A DNA stretch of 64,000 nt from Streptomyces odontomachi. GTDB taxonomy: Bacteria; Actinomycetota; Actinomycetes; Streptomycetales; Streptomycetaceae. The position numbers were made by a program, and so were the translations under genes. The stretch lies in assembly GCF_024435355.1 (NCBI RefSeq), contig NZ_JAMJWG010000035.1, forward strand, positions 1 through 64,000, written 5' to 3'. This document shows, one piece after another, positions 1 to 8,780 of this stretch (positions are counted from its first letter, which is position 1; each line of letters begins with the position of its first letter). The notes under the pieces were generated by a model. The model searched no databases. It was not told the DNA's origin and saw nothing but the letters and a program-made list of their open reading frames with translations.

Positions 1-90
1 GTCGCCTCGGGCGAGCCCGCGGTCTCCGTCAGCTGACAGGGGCGCCCCGTCAGGGGCGCGCGCCCTGTGGTGGCGCCGAAGGCGCCTACT

Positions 91-222
91 AAGGGGCGCG
101 GGGAACTGCGCGACCAGCCCACCACCGCCCGGTGGTCCGGACACGACAGAAACGGCCCCATCGGGACGGTGACGACCTGACAGCCTCGTCGTGGCCCTTC
201 GCGCAGTTCCCCGCGCCCCTTT
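91..222. repeat. Intergenic palindromic repeat, copy 1 (MITE-like)
   Basis: A 22-bp arm beginning AAGGGGCGCGGGGAACTGCG (91-112) is repeated in inverted orientation at 201-222. The interior, read on the minus strand, matches the body of the copies near 16.8 kb and 20.4 kb, including a stretch reading GTTTCTGTCGTGTCCGGA. Nothing coding is convincing in 1-416. A TTGACA box at 292-297 could be a -35 element for the downstream transporter, but I see no clear -10 at the right distance. Confidence 0.85.
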
Positions 223-416
223 CGTGGCGGCCGTAGGCCGCTGTGGCACCGGTGGTGACCTGCGGGAGCGTGCCTCCTGGGAGGTTCGGTCTTGACAGGT
301 CGGATGTCTGAGGGGATCTTTGCGGCAACCAAGAGCCGCAGGGTAGGGGCGACCCGGGCGACTCTTCATTTACGAGGATGCGTCATGCACCGGCAGGTGC
401 ACCGCAGGGAGCCGTC

Positions 417-1643
417 GTGACCATCGGTACGCACCAGGAAACCCGTCCCCTCCGACACCGTTCGCAGAGTCTGGTGATCACCGGACTGCTGCTGGCTGCC
501 GCGGCCTTCGGCTGCGGAGCCCCCGACAACCCATCCGACGACACGGGCAAGTCCCAGTCGATCCCGGACAAGCCGAGCAAGCCCGTCTCGCTGGAGATCC
601 TCGACGTCGCCGGAAACCTCCAGCTCACCCAGGGCATGATCGACGACTTCGTCAAGCAGCACCCGGACATCGTCAAGAAGGTCACCTACTCCAAGGCCCC
701 GGCGCCCGACCTGGCCGGCAAGATCAAGGCCCAGCAGCAGGCCGACCAGGTCGACATCGACCTGGTCCTCACGGGTACCGACGGCCTCGCCGCCGGTCTC
801 TCGCAGAACCTGTGGGCCGACATGAGCAGCCATCAGAAGGCCATCGGCGACCCCGACTACCTGGCGCCGGCCGCGGACATGGCCAAGCTCGCACAGGGCA
901 AGGGCACCGCCATCGTGTACTACCCGTCCGGGCCGCTCCTCGAGTACAACCCGGACAAGGTCAAGAACCCGCCCAAGACGCCCCAGGAACTCCTCGCCTG
1001 GGCCAAGGCCCACCCCAAGCGGTTCCAGTACGCCGACCCGGCCAACTCGGGTCCCGGGCGCACCTTCCTGATGGGCCTGCCGTACCTGCTGGGCGACAAG
1101 GACCCCACGGACCCCGAGCACGGCTGGGACAAGACCTGGGCGTACCTGAAGGAGCTCGACAAGTACGCGGCGGTCTACGCCTCGGGCACCTCCGAGACCA
1201 TGAAGAACATGGCCAGCGGCCAGACCGACATCATCATGAGCACCACCGGCTGGTACATCAACCCGCGCGCGCTGGGCACCGTCCCGAAGAAGGTCAAGGC
1301 CTCCCACTTCGACGACATGACCTGGGTGACGGACGCCCAGTACGCGGTCGTCCCGAAGGGCGTCGACGCGGACACCATGTCCGCCGACCTGAACCTCATC
1401 AAGTGGATCCTGACGCCGAAGCAGCAGGCCAAGGCCTACGACGACGGCTACTTCTACCCCGGCCCCGCCATCAAGGACGTCCCGCTGTCCATGGCGCCCG
1501 CGAAGTCCCAGCAGGTCGTCAAGGAGTACGGCGTCCCGGACTTCGACAAGTGGATCGACCAGTTCCCGAAGAAGCCGTCGCTGCCGTCCGACGCGCAGGT
1601 CAGCGCGTTCGACCTGTGGAACCGCCAGGTGGCGGGCAAGTGA
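417..1643 (+). CDS. ABC transporter substrate-binding lipoprotein
   Basis: Extracellular solute-binding protein of an importer encoded by the next three genes. With the GTG at 417, which has a CAGGGAG ribosome site at 405-411, the protein is 408 residues and starts with a basic stretch, a hydrophobic core and a lipobox ending AFGC (Cys about 33), so it should be a membrane-anchored lipoprotein. An in-frame ATG at 378 lacks a properly spaced ribosome site. The mature part has the periplasmic-binding-protein pattern of the polyamine/iron/thiamine class, and this pairing of one binding protein, one TOBE-type ATPase and two distinct permeases is typical of that class. The substrate cannot be assigned from sequence alone; sulfate, sugar and phosphonate importers share the general layout. 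Confidence 0.85.
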   Translation: MTIGTHQETRPLRHRSQSLVITGLLLAAAAFGCGAPDNPSDDTGKSQSIPDKPSKPVSLEILDVAGNLQLTQGMIDDFVKQHPDIVKKVTYSKAPAPDLAGKIKAQQQADQVDIDLVLTGTDGLAAGLSQNLWADMSSHQKAIGDPDYLAPAADMAKLAQGKGTAIVYYPSGPLLEYNPDKVKNPPKTPQELLAWAKAHPKRFQYADPANSGPGRTFLMGLPYLLGDKDPTDPEHGWDKTWAYLKELDKYAAVYASGTSETMKNMASGQTDIIMSTTGWYINPRALGTVPKKVKASHFDDMTWVTDAQYAVVPKGVDADTMSADLNLIKWILTPKQQAKAYDDGYFYPGPAIKDVPLSMAPAKSQQVVKEYGVPDFDKWIDQFPKKPSLPSDAQVSAFDLWNRQVAGK

Positions 1644-1773
1644 CCCCCACACGGATACCGGCCGCCCGGGCCGGCGGAGCGTGGTACCGCTCGCCCGGGC
1701 GGGTCGCGCCCGGCCCCGGGCGCGGAGCGAGCGACCCTGTGCAGGCGGCGACCGGTCAGGTGAGCAGGCGACG

Positions 1774-2889
1774 ATGACCCACTTCAGCACCCTGCGGCTC
1801 GACGGTGTCTCCCGCACCTTCGGTCGCCACCGAGCCCTGTTCGGCCTGGACCTGGAGATCACCGGCGGCGAGTTCATCGCGCTCCTGGGGCCCTCCGGAT
1901 GCGGCAAGTCCACCGCGCTCAACTGCCTCGCCGGCCTGCTGCCGCTCACCGGCGGCCGGATCCTGCTCGACGGCGAGCGCATCGACCGGCTGGCACCCGA
2001 ACGGCGCGGCTTCGGCATGGTCTTCCAGAACTACGCGCTGTTCCCGCACATGACGGTGCGCGGCAATGTCGCCTTCGGCCTGAAGATGGCCAAGGTGCCC
2101 AAGGCCGAGGCCGCCCGGCGGGTCGACGCGGCGCTGGACCTCGTCCACCTCGCCGACCAGGCGGGCAAACGGCCCGGGCAGCTCTCCGGCGGCCAGCAGC
2201 AGCGCGTCGCGATCGCCCGCGCCGTCGTGCTGGAGCCACGCCTGGTCCTGATGGACGAGCCGCTGTCGAACCTGGACGCGGCGCTACGGCTGGAGATGCG
2301 CGCGGAGATACGCCGCCTGCACCAACGCCTGGGCCTCACCACGGTCTACGTCACCCACGACCAGGAAGAGGCCCTGTCGCTGGCCGACCGGCTCGTCGTG
2401 CTGCGCGACGGGCGCACCCAGCAGATCGGCACCCCCGAAGAGGTCTACGCCACCCCGGCCAACCGCTACGTCGCCTCCTTCATGGGCTACCGCACCCTGC
2501 TGGACGCCACCGTCGTCACCGGCGGCGACCGGCCGGTCATCGAGGTCGCCGGCGCCCGGCTCACCGGCGCCGACCGCGACCGGCTGCCGGCCGGCGCCCG
2601 TGCCACGGCCGCGATACGCCCCGAGGACATCGACGTGATCGCCGAAGGTGACGGCGCCCCGTCCGGCGGCGCCCTGACCGCGACGGTGGAGGTCGTCGAG
2701 TACCACGGCCGGGAGCTCGCCGTGCAGGCCCGCCTGGCGGACGGGCAGGCGGTGCACTTCCGCACCGGCACCCGGCTCGCCCCCGACGACGAGGTGCGCC
2801 TGGCCGCACCGCCCGAGCGGGTGCTGGTCTTCGCGCCCGACGACGCTCCGGCCACCGCTCCGGCCGCCCCGCAGACGGTGGCGACATGA
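1774..2889 (+). CDS. ABC transporter ATP-binding protein (TOBE type)
   Basis: Cytoplasmic ATPase energising the importer. It has Walker A GPSGCGKST near residue 45, a Q-loop (VFQNYALFPH), signature LSGGQQQRVAIARA, Walker B LVLMDEPLSNLD and the switch His in VYVTHDQEEA. The C-terminal 120 residues look like a TOBE regulatory domain, as in the spermidine/putrescine, iron and maltose ATPases. The ATG at 1774 is chosen because the alignable part starts there; upstream frame is proline/arginine-rich spacer. It is 371 residues. Its stop overlaps the next start in an ATGA, which implies coupled translation. Confidence 0.93.
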   Translation: MTHFSTLRLDGVSRTFGRHRALFGLDLEITGGEFIALLGPSGCGKSTALNCLAGLLPLTGGRILLDGERIDRLAPERRGFGMVFQNYALFPHMTVRGNVAFGLKMAKVPKAEAARRVDAALDLVHLADQAGKRPGQLSGGQQQRVAIARAVVLEPRLVLMDEPLSNLDAALRLEMRAEIRRLHQRLGLTTVYVTHDQEEALSLADRLVVLRDGRTQQIGTPEEVYATPANRYVASFMGYRTLLDATVVTGGDRPVIEVAGARLTGADRDRLPAGARATAAIRPEDIDVIAEGDGAPSGGALTATVEVVEYHGRELAVQARLADGQAVHFRTGTRLAPDDEVRLAAPPERVLVFAPDDAPATAPAAPQTVAT

Positions 2890-3827
2890 GCGCCGGAAAC
2901 GGCACGGCGGAGGCGGCGGAGGGCGGAAGGAGGGCCGGCCGCCCGGGTGACCGGCCGGCGCTGCGGCACCGGCTCGCCGAGCGCGGCGTGGACCGCACCC
3001 TGCTGCTGGTCGTGCCCGGCCTCCTCTTCCTCGTCCTGCTGTTCTGCTACCCCCTGCTGTACGGCGTCGGGCTGTCCTTCCAGCCGCAGCAGGGCGGCGG
3101 GGCGTTCGCCAACTACCGGACGTTCTTCAGCGACGGGTACCTGCGCGGCACCATCTGGACCACGCTCGAGCTCGCCGTGCCCGCCGCACTGATCAACTGC
3201 CTGGCGGCGGTGCCGGTGGCCTTCCGCACCCGTGGCCCGTTCCGCGGCCGGCGCCTGGTCACCACCCTGCTGGTCATGCCGATCACCCTGGGTACCGTGC
3301 TCACCGCCGAGGGCCTGCTCGGCTACCTCGGGCCGAACGGCTGGTTCAACAAGGTGCTGCGCGGCATCGGCCTCATCGACCAGCCGCTGGACCTGGTGCA
3401 CAACTACTGGGGTGTGCTCGCGTCCCTGCTGATCACCGGATTCCCGTTCTCCTACCTGCTCACCCTGTCGTATCTGACCGGGATCGACCCCAGCCTGGAG
3501 CAGGCCGCCGCCACCCTCGGGGCCGGACGGTGGGACCGCTTCCGGCACATCCTGCTGCCGTTGCTCGCACCGGGGCTCGCCATCACCTTCTGCCTGTCCT
3601 TCGTGCTGGCCTTCGCGGTCTTCCCGTCCGCACAGCTGGTCGGCGACCCGCGCGGCAGCACCCACGTCATCTCCATCGAGGCCTACCAGGCCGCCTTCCA
3701 GAAGTTCGACTACTCGATGGGCTCCGCCATCGCGATGATCATGGCCGCCGTGATGCTCGCGGTCGTCGTCCTCGTACTGGCCTGGCGGTCCCTGCTGTAC
3801 CGGGGCGCGACGGGGGGCAAGGGCTGA
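2886..3827 (+). CDS. ABC transporter permease, first subunit
   Basis: Integral membrane protein of 313 residues with about six hydrophobic segments, the first at LLLVVPGLLFLVLLFCYPLL. It carries the binding-protein-dependent permease EAA loop (EQAAATLGAGRWDRFRHILL) that docks onto the ATPase. The start overlaps the ATPase stop (ATGA) and its own stop overlaps the next start by one base (TGATG), so the ATPase and the two permeases are translationally coupled. It belongs to the PotB/CysT-like permease group by layout; substrate unknown. Confidence 0.92.
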   Translation: MSAGNGTAEAAEGGRRAGRPGDRPALRHRLAERGVDRTLLLVVPGLLFLVLLFCYPLLYGVGLSFQPQQGGGAFANYRTFFSDGYLRGTIWTTLELAVPAALINCLAAVPVAFRTRGPFRGRRLVTTLLVMPITLGTVLTAEGLLGYLGPNGWFNKVLRGIGLIDQPLDLVHNYWGVLASLLITGFPFSYLLTLSYLTGIDPSLEQAAATLGAGRWDRFRHILLPLLAPGLAITFCLSFVLAFAVFPSAQLVGDPRGSTHVISIEAYQAAFQKFDYSMGSAIAMIMAAVMLAVVVLVLAWRSLLYRGATGGKG

Positions 3828-4741
3828 TGACCGACCTGACGACCGACCTGCACAAGGCACCCGAGACCGACGCCGACCCCGCCACGGCACGCCCCGTCCC
3901 GTGGTACCGGCGCCCCGGCAACTGGGTCGCCCTCGCCGTCTTCGGCTTCTTCTTCGTCAACCTGGCCGGCATCATCGGCGTACCGGTCGCCGACTCGCTG
4001 GGCACCCGCTGGTTCACCAGCTGGCTGCCGGACGGCTGGACCACCAAGTGGTACGGGTCCGCCTGGAAGGAGTTCGACCTCGGGCAGGTCTTCTGGACCA
4101 CGGCCCTGGTGGCGATCCTCGTGGTGGCCGTGTCGGTGGTGCTCGGGGTGGCCGCCGCCTACGGTCTGGCCCGGCGCGACTTCCCCGGCAAGAAGATCGT
4201 CCTGCTGCTCTTCCTGCTGCCGATCCTCGTGCCACCGCTGACGTACGGCATCCCGCTGGCGACCGTCCTGTACAAGTTCCACCTGGCCGGCACGCTCACC
4301 GGGGTGGTGCTGGCCAACCTGGTGCCGTCGGTGCCGTTCGTGGTGCTCACCATGACCCCGTTCATCGAGCAGATCGACCCGCGTATCGAGGCGGCCGCCC
4401 GGATGTGCGGGGCGCGCACCGGGGCGGTGCTGCTGCGGGTGCTGGCGCCCCTGCTGGTGCCCGGCATCCTCGCCGCTTCGGTGCTGGTCCTGGTGCGCAC
4501 CGTCGGCATGTTCGAGCTCACCTTCCTCACCGCGGGACCGCACAGCCAGACCCTGGTCGTGGCGCTCTACTACGCGGTGTTCTCGGCCGGTATCCGCACG
4601 CAGCAGTCCATCGACGCGATGGCCGTGATGTACACGTTGTCCATGCTGATCCTGCTGGTCATCGCGCTGCGGTTCGTCAATCCGACCCAGCTGGTGACCC
4701 GGGTGCGGGACGAGACTCCGCGGCAGCCGGACGCGGGGTGA
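3827..4741 (+). CDS. ABC transporter permease, second subunit
   Basis: Partner permease of 304 residues. The ATG at 3827 overlaps the previous stop by one base. It has an N-terminal hydrophilic lead of about 25 residues, six predicted membrane segments and an EAA loop (IEAAARMCGARTGAVLLRVL). Together with 417-4741 this makes a complete importer: lipoprotein, ATPase and a heterodimeric channel. Nothing regulatory is encoded beside it. Confidence 0.92.
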   Translation: MTDLTTDLHKAPETDADPATARPVPWYRRPGNWVALAVFGFFFVNLAGIIGVPVADSLGTRWFTSWLPDGWTTKWYGSAWKEFDLGQVFWTTALVAILVVAVSVVLGVAAAYGLARRDFPGKKIVLLLFLLPILVPPLTYGIPLATVLYKFHLAGTLTGVVLANLVPSVPFVVLTMTPFIEQIDPRIEAAARMCGARTGAVLLRVLAPLLVPGILAASVLVLVRTVGMFELTFLTAGPHSQTLVVALYYAVFSAGIRTQQSIDAMAVMYTLSMLILLVIALRFVNPTQLVTRVRDETPRQPDAG

Positions 4742-5015
4742 CACCGCGGGAGGCTCGTCCGCCGGCCGGCGCCGCTGCTCGCGCCGGCCGGCGGTCCGTC
4801 CCGGGCGGGCAGCCACGCCGGCCGGGCCCGCCCTGATGCCCTGACCGGCCACCCCCCAAACCGCCGGAATCCGGTCGGCGACCGTCCGGATTCCGGTCGA
4901 AAGCCGCCCGGGGCCGGGGGGCCGGCCGCCGACCGTCCCGCCGGGGAAGCGTCCCGTGCCACCTGCGGGTACAGTGCCAGGACCAACAGCCCGTCTGGTG
5001 AAGGCCGCCGCACTT

Positions 5016-5864
5016 GTGTTGACGCAGACCACCACCCGGGTCCTCGAACCGAGCGACCTGGACGCCGCACTGGCCGTGCTCGGCCGCGAGCCGGTCGCCA
5101 ATGCGTTTGTCACGTCCCGGGTCCAGGTCGCCGGCCTCGACCCCTGGCGACTCGGCGGCGAGATGTGGGGCTGGTATGCCGACGGCATACTCCAGTCACT
5201 CTGCTACGCGGGCGCCAACCTGGTCCCCATCTGCGCCACCAGCGACGCCGTACGGGCCTTCGCGGCCCGCGCCCGCAAGGCCGGCCGGCGGTGCTCCTCC
5301 ATCGTCGGCCCGTCCGGCCCCACCGCCGAGCTCTGGCGCCATCTCGAACCCTGCTGGGGCCCCGCCCGCGAGGTGCGCGCCCACCAGCCCCTCATGGTCA
5401 CCGACCGGCTGCCGGACGACATCGCGCCCGACCCCTACGTGCGCCGGGTACGCAAGGACGAGCTCGAGACGATCATGCCGGCCTGCGTGGCGATGTTCAC
5501 CGAAGAGGTCGGCATCTCCCCGCTCGCCGGCGACGGCGGACTGCTCTACCAGGCCCGGGTCGCCGAACTCGTCGGGTCCGGGCGCTCCTTCGCCCGCCTC
5601 GACCCCGGCGGCCGAGTGATCTTCAAGGCCGAGATCGGCGCCGCCACCCCGCAGACCTGCCAGATCCAGGGCGTCTGGGTCGCACCCGAGTACCGTGGCC
5701 GCGGCCTCGCCGCCCCCGGCCTGGCGGCCGTGCTGCGCTACGCCCTGGCGGACACCTCTCCGGTCGCCAGCCTGTACGTGAACGACTTCAACGTCGCCGC
5801 GCGCGCCGCGTACCGCAGGGTCGGCTTCCAGGAGATCGGCGCCTTCATGAGCGTGCTGTTCTGA
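5016..5864 (+). CDS. GNAT acetyltransferase with N-terminal DUF4081-type domain
   Basis: About 282 residues. The C-terminal half has the acetyl-CoA binding motif of GNAT enzymes (VWVAPEYRGRGLAAPGLA, the Q/RxxGxG/A region) followed by the usual SLYVNDFNVAARAAYRRVGF segment. The N-terminal half resembles the DUF4081 domain that precedes GNAT in actinobacterial proteins. The GTG at 5016 gives an N-terminus MLTQTTTRVLEP; a purine-rich GGTGAAGG lies 11 bases upstream. GTG 4998 or ATG 4956 are possible longer starts. Acceptor substrate unknown. Confidence 0.82.
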   Translation: MLTQTTTRVLEPSDLDAALAVLGREPVANAFVTSRVQVAGLDPWRLGGEMWGWYADGILQSLCYAGANLVPICATSDAVRAFAARARKAGRRCSSIVGPSGPTAELWRHLEPCWGPAREVRAHQPLMVTDRLPDDIAPDPYVRRVRKDELETIMPACVAMFTEEVGISPLAGDGGLLYQARVAELVGSGRSFARLDPGGRVIFKAEIGAATPQTCQIQGVWVAPEYRGRGLAAPGLAAVLRYALADTSPVASLYVNDFNVAARAAYRRVGFQEIGAFMSVLF

Positions 5865-5949
5865 CCGGTGCCGCGCCGGCCGGGCGCCCATGCACGGTTT
5901 GGCCGGTGCGCCGTCCGGAGCCTGCCCCGCGCGGGGTACTCTCCCCGGC

Positions 5950-6519
5950 ATGCTCCGCATCCCCGGCCGCTCCTCCCACACGCCCGACGACGACGTGATG
6001 ATCGGGCCCTTGGACCTGGCCGCGCGCGTCGACGACGCCCTCGCCGTACAGGCCGAAGCCTTCGGTCTCAGCACCGACGAGATCAACGTACGGCGGCAGA
6101 TCGTGCTCCGCCACATCACCTATCCCGGCGCCCGGACGCTCGGCGCCACCCGGGCCGACGGCCGGCTGGTCGGCTTCGTCTACGGCATGCCCAACGACCG
6201 CGCCCACTGGTGGTCGACGGTCGTGGCACCGTATCTGCGCAGCACGGGCCGGGACGGCTGGCTGGACGACTCCTTCGTCATCACCGAGCTGCATGTGCTG
6301 CCGGGGTACCAGAACCGCGGCATCGGCCGGGCCCTGATCACCACCCTCACGGACGCCGCCGACCAGCCCCGCTCGATCCTGTCGGCCATCGACACGGACA
6401 GCCCCGCCCGCGCCCTCTACCGCTCGCTCGGCTACCAGGACCTGGCCCGGCAGGTGCACTTCCCGAGCGCACCCAAGCCGTACGCGGTCATGGGCGCGCC
6501 GCTGCCGCTGCTCCGGTAG
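5950..6519 (+). CDS. GNAT family N-acetyltransferase
   Basis: About 189 residues. The core has LHVLPGYQNRGIGRALITTL, the acetyl-CoA pyrophosphate loop of GNAT enzymes, followed by SPARALYRSLGYQDL. It lies between another GNAT gene and proS, all on the plus strand. No ribosome site stands before ATG 5950. A TACTCT hexamer at 5938-5943 sits at the distance of a -10 for a leaderless transcript, so the start is tentative; ATG 5890 and ATG 5998 remain possible. Confidence 0.75.
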   Translation: MLRIPGRSSHTPDDDVMIGPLDLAARVDDALAVQAEAFGLSTDEINVRRQIVLRHITYPGARTLGATRADGRLVGFVYGMPNDRAHWWSTVVAPYLRSTGRDGWLDDSFVITELHVLPGYQNRGIGRALITTLTDAADQPRSILSAIDTDSPARALYRSLGYQDLARQVHFPSAPKPYAVMGAPLPLLR

Positions 6520-6621
6520 CCGCCGCGCGCCGGCCGGGCCCCGGCGCGGCTATCGATTTCCGCCGGCCCGTGCAACCCGGCTAACCTCCTGCCCATCACC
6601 CTTTCGTTGCAGGAGATCACC

Positions 6622-8319
6622 ATGGCCCAGGTCCAGCGCATGTCCCGGTTGATGATCAAGACACTGCGCGACGACCCGGCGGACGCCGAGACGCTCAACC
6701 ACAAGCTGCTGGTACGCGCCGGATACGTGCGCCGCAACGCCGCGGGCATCTGGACCTGGCTGCCGCTCGGCAAGAAGGTCTTCGAGAACGTCGCGCGGAT
6801 CGTCCGCGAGGAGATGGACGCCATCGGCGGCCAGGAGGTGCTGCTCCCGGCCCTGCTGCCCAAGGAGCCCTACGAGGTCTCCGGCCGCTGGGACGAATAC
6901 GGCGACCTGCTCTTCCGCCTGAAGGACCGCAAGGGTGGCGACTACCTGCTCGGGCCCACCCACGAGGAGATCTTCACCCAGATCGTCAAGGACCAGTGCG
7001 CGTCCTACAAGGACCTGCCGGTGATCGTCTACCAGATCCAGACCAAGTACCGGGACGAGGCCCGGCCGCGCGCCGGCGTACTGCGCGGCCGCGAGTTCCA
7101 GATGAAGGACTCGTACTCCTTCGACCTGGACGACGCAGGCCTGGCCGAGTCGTACGCCCTGCACCGCGCCGCCTACCAGCGGATCTTCACCCGGCTCGGC
7201 TTCGACTACCGCATCGTCTCCGCGGTCTCCGGCGCGATGGGCGGCTCCGCGTCCGAGGAGTTCCTGGCCCCGGCGGCGGCCGGCGAGGACACCTTCGTGG
7301 ACTGCCCGAACTGCGACTACGCGGCGAACACCGAGGCCGTCACCTTCAAGGCGCCCGCCACCGACGTGATCGACCACGGCCCGGTCGAGGAGCTGGACAC
7401 CCCCGACACGCCGACCATCGAGACCCTCGCCCAGCACCTCGGCGTGCCCGCCTCCGCCACGTTGAAGAACCTGCTGGTCAAGGTCGACGGCGAGATCGTC
7501 GCCGTGGGCGTGCCGGGCGACCGCGAGGTGGACCTCGGCAAGCTCGGCGAGCACCTGACGCCCGCCGCCGTCGAGGTGGTCACCGCGGAGGACTTCGAGG
7601 GCCGCCCCGACCTGGTGCGCGGCTACGTCGGCCCGCAGGGCCTGGAGAAGGTCCGCTACATCGCCGACCCGCGGGTGGCGCCCGGCACCGCCTGGATCAC
7701 CGGTGCCAACAAGCCGGACACCCACGCCAAGAACGTCGTCGTCGGCCGGGACTTCACGGTCGACGAGTACCTTGACGTGGTCGTCGTGCAGGCCGGCGAC
7801 CCCTGCCCGAGCTGCGGCGCAGGCCTCGAGCTCGGCCGTGCCATCGAGATCGGCCACATCTTCCAGCTGGGCCGCAAGTACGCGGACGCCTTCCAGCTCG
7901 ACGTGCTCGGCCAGAACGGCAAGCCGGTGCGGGTGACCATGGGCTCGTACGGCATCGGGGTCTCCCGCGCGGTGGCCGCGCTGGCCGAGCAGTCCGCCGA
8001 CGAGCACGGACTGTGCTGGCCGCGCGAGGTCGCACCCGCCGACGTGCACATCGTCGCGGCGGGCAAGGCCCAGCAGATCGAACTCGCGCTTTCGCTGGCC
8101 GACCGGCTGGGCACCGCCGGGGTGCGGGTACTGGTGGACGATCGGGCCGGCGTCTCGCCCGGCGTCAAGTTCACCGACGCCGAGCTGATCGGGGTGCCGA
8201 CGATCCTCATCGCCGGCCGGCGCTCCGGCGAGGGCGTAGTGGAACTCAAGGACCGCAAGTCCGGCGCCCGCGAGGAACTCCCCGTGGACGACGCGATCGC
8301 CCGCATCGTGGGGGAGTAA
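6622..8319 (+). CDS. proS: Prolyl-tRNA synthetase
   Basis: Charges tRNA-Pro with proline in the cytoplasm. The 565 residues have the class II motif 2 region (KYRDEARPRAGVLRGREFQM), motif 3 (GSYGIGVSR) and, between them, the YbaK-like editing insertion found in bacterial-type ProRS (about residues 220-400). A C-terminal anticodon-binding domain ends the protein. ATG 6622 follows an AGGAG at 6611-6615 with six bases between. Length and motif order are normal for the bacterial form. Confidence 0.97.
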   Translation: MAQVQRMSRLMIKTLRDDPADAETLNHKLLVRAGYVRRNAAGIWTWLPLGKKVFENVARIVREEMDAIGGQEVLLPALLPKEPYEVSGRWDEYGDLLFRLKDRKGGDYLLGPTHEEIFTQIVKDQCASYKDLPVIVYQIQTKYRDEARPRAGVLRGREFQMKDSYSFDLDDAGLAESYALHRAAYQRIFTRLGFDYRIVSAVSGAMGGSASEEFLAPAAAGEDTFVDCPNCDYAANTEAVTFKAPATDVIDHGPVEELDTPDTPTIETLAQHLGVPASATLKNLLVKVDGEIVAVGVPGDREVDLGKLGEHLTPAAVEVVTAEDFEGRPDLVRGYVGPQGLEKVRYIADPRVAPGTAWITGANKPDTHAKNVVVGRDFTVDEYLDVVVVQAGDPCPSCGAGLELGRAIEIGHIFQLGRKYADAFQLDVLGQNGKPVRVTMGSYGIGVSRAVAALAEQSADEHGLCWPREVAPADVHIVAAGKAQQIELALSLADRLGTAGVRVLVDDRAGVSPGVKFTDAELIGVPTILIAGRRSGEGVVELKDRKSGAREELPVDDAIARIVGE

Positions 8320-8360
8320 TCCCTCCAGGCGAACTGCGATAGGCGCATAGGGCGCCCTGT

Positions 8361-8720
8361 AAGGGGCGCGGGGAACTGCGCGCTGAGCCACGACGAGACC
8401 GCCGGGTAGTCACGATCCGGTGGGGCCACTCTCTGTCGCGTGGCGTGGCGAAGCCGCAGGAGTCGCGCCTGAAGGGGCGCCTCGTAAGGGGCGCGGGGAA
8501 CTGCGCGTTGAGCCACGACGAGACCGTCGGGTAGTCACGATCCGGTGGGGCCACTCTCTGTCGCATGGCGTGGCGAAGCCGCAGGAGTGGCGCCTGAAGG
8601 GGCGCCTCGTAAGGGGCGCGGGGAACTGCGCGCTGAGCCACGACGAGACCGTCAGGTGGTCACGATCCAGAGGGGGCACCCTCTGTCGCATGGCGCGGCG
8701 AAAGCCGCAAGAGTCGCAGG
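8361..8720 (+). repeat. Three tandem copies of the palindromic-repeat body, 125-bp period
   Basis: The 22-bp arm AAGGGGCGCGGGGAACTGCG.. starts at 8361, 8486 and 8611, exactly 125 bases apart. Each is followed by a near-identical unit containing GAGCCACGACGAGACCG and CTCTGTCGC. The third copy decays after about 8720 into a short doubled GCATAAACCC stretch. The whole gap 8320-8780 between proS and the convergent kinase-like gene is made of this array; no gene is evident. Confidence 0.9.
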
Positions 8721-8780
8721 CACGCGGCGAACCCGCATAAACCCGCATAAAAGGGTGACCGAGGGACCCCCCTCGGCACC

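Noticed and set aside
8361..8720. CRISPR-like array
   Set aside because: The 125-bp units are repeated in full with no unique spacers, and no cas genes are present.
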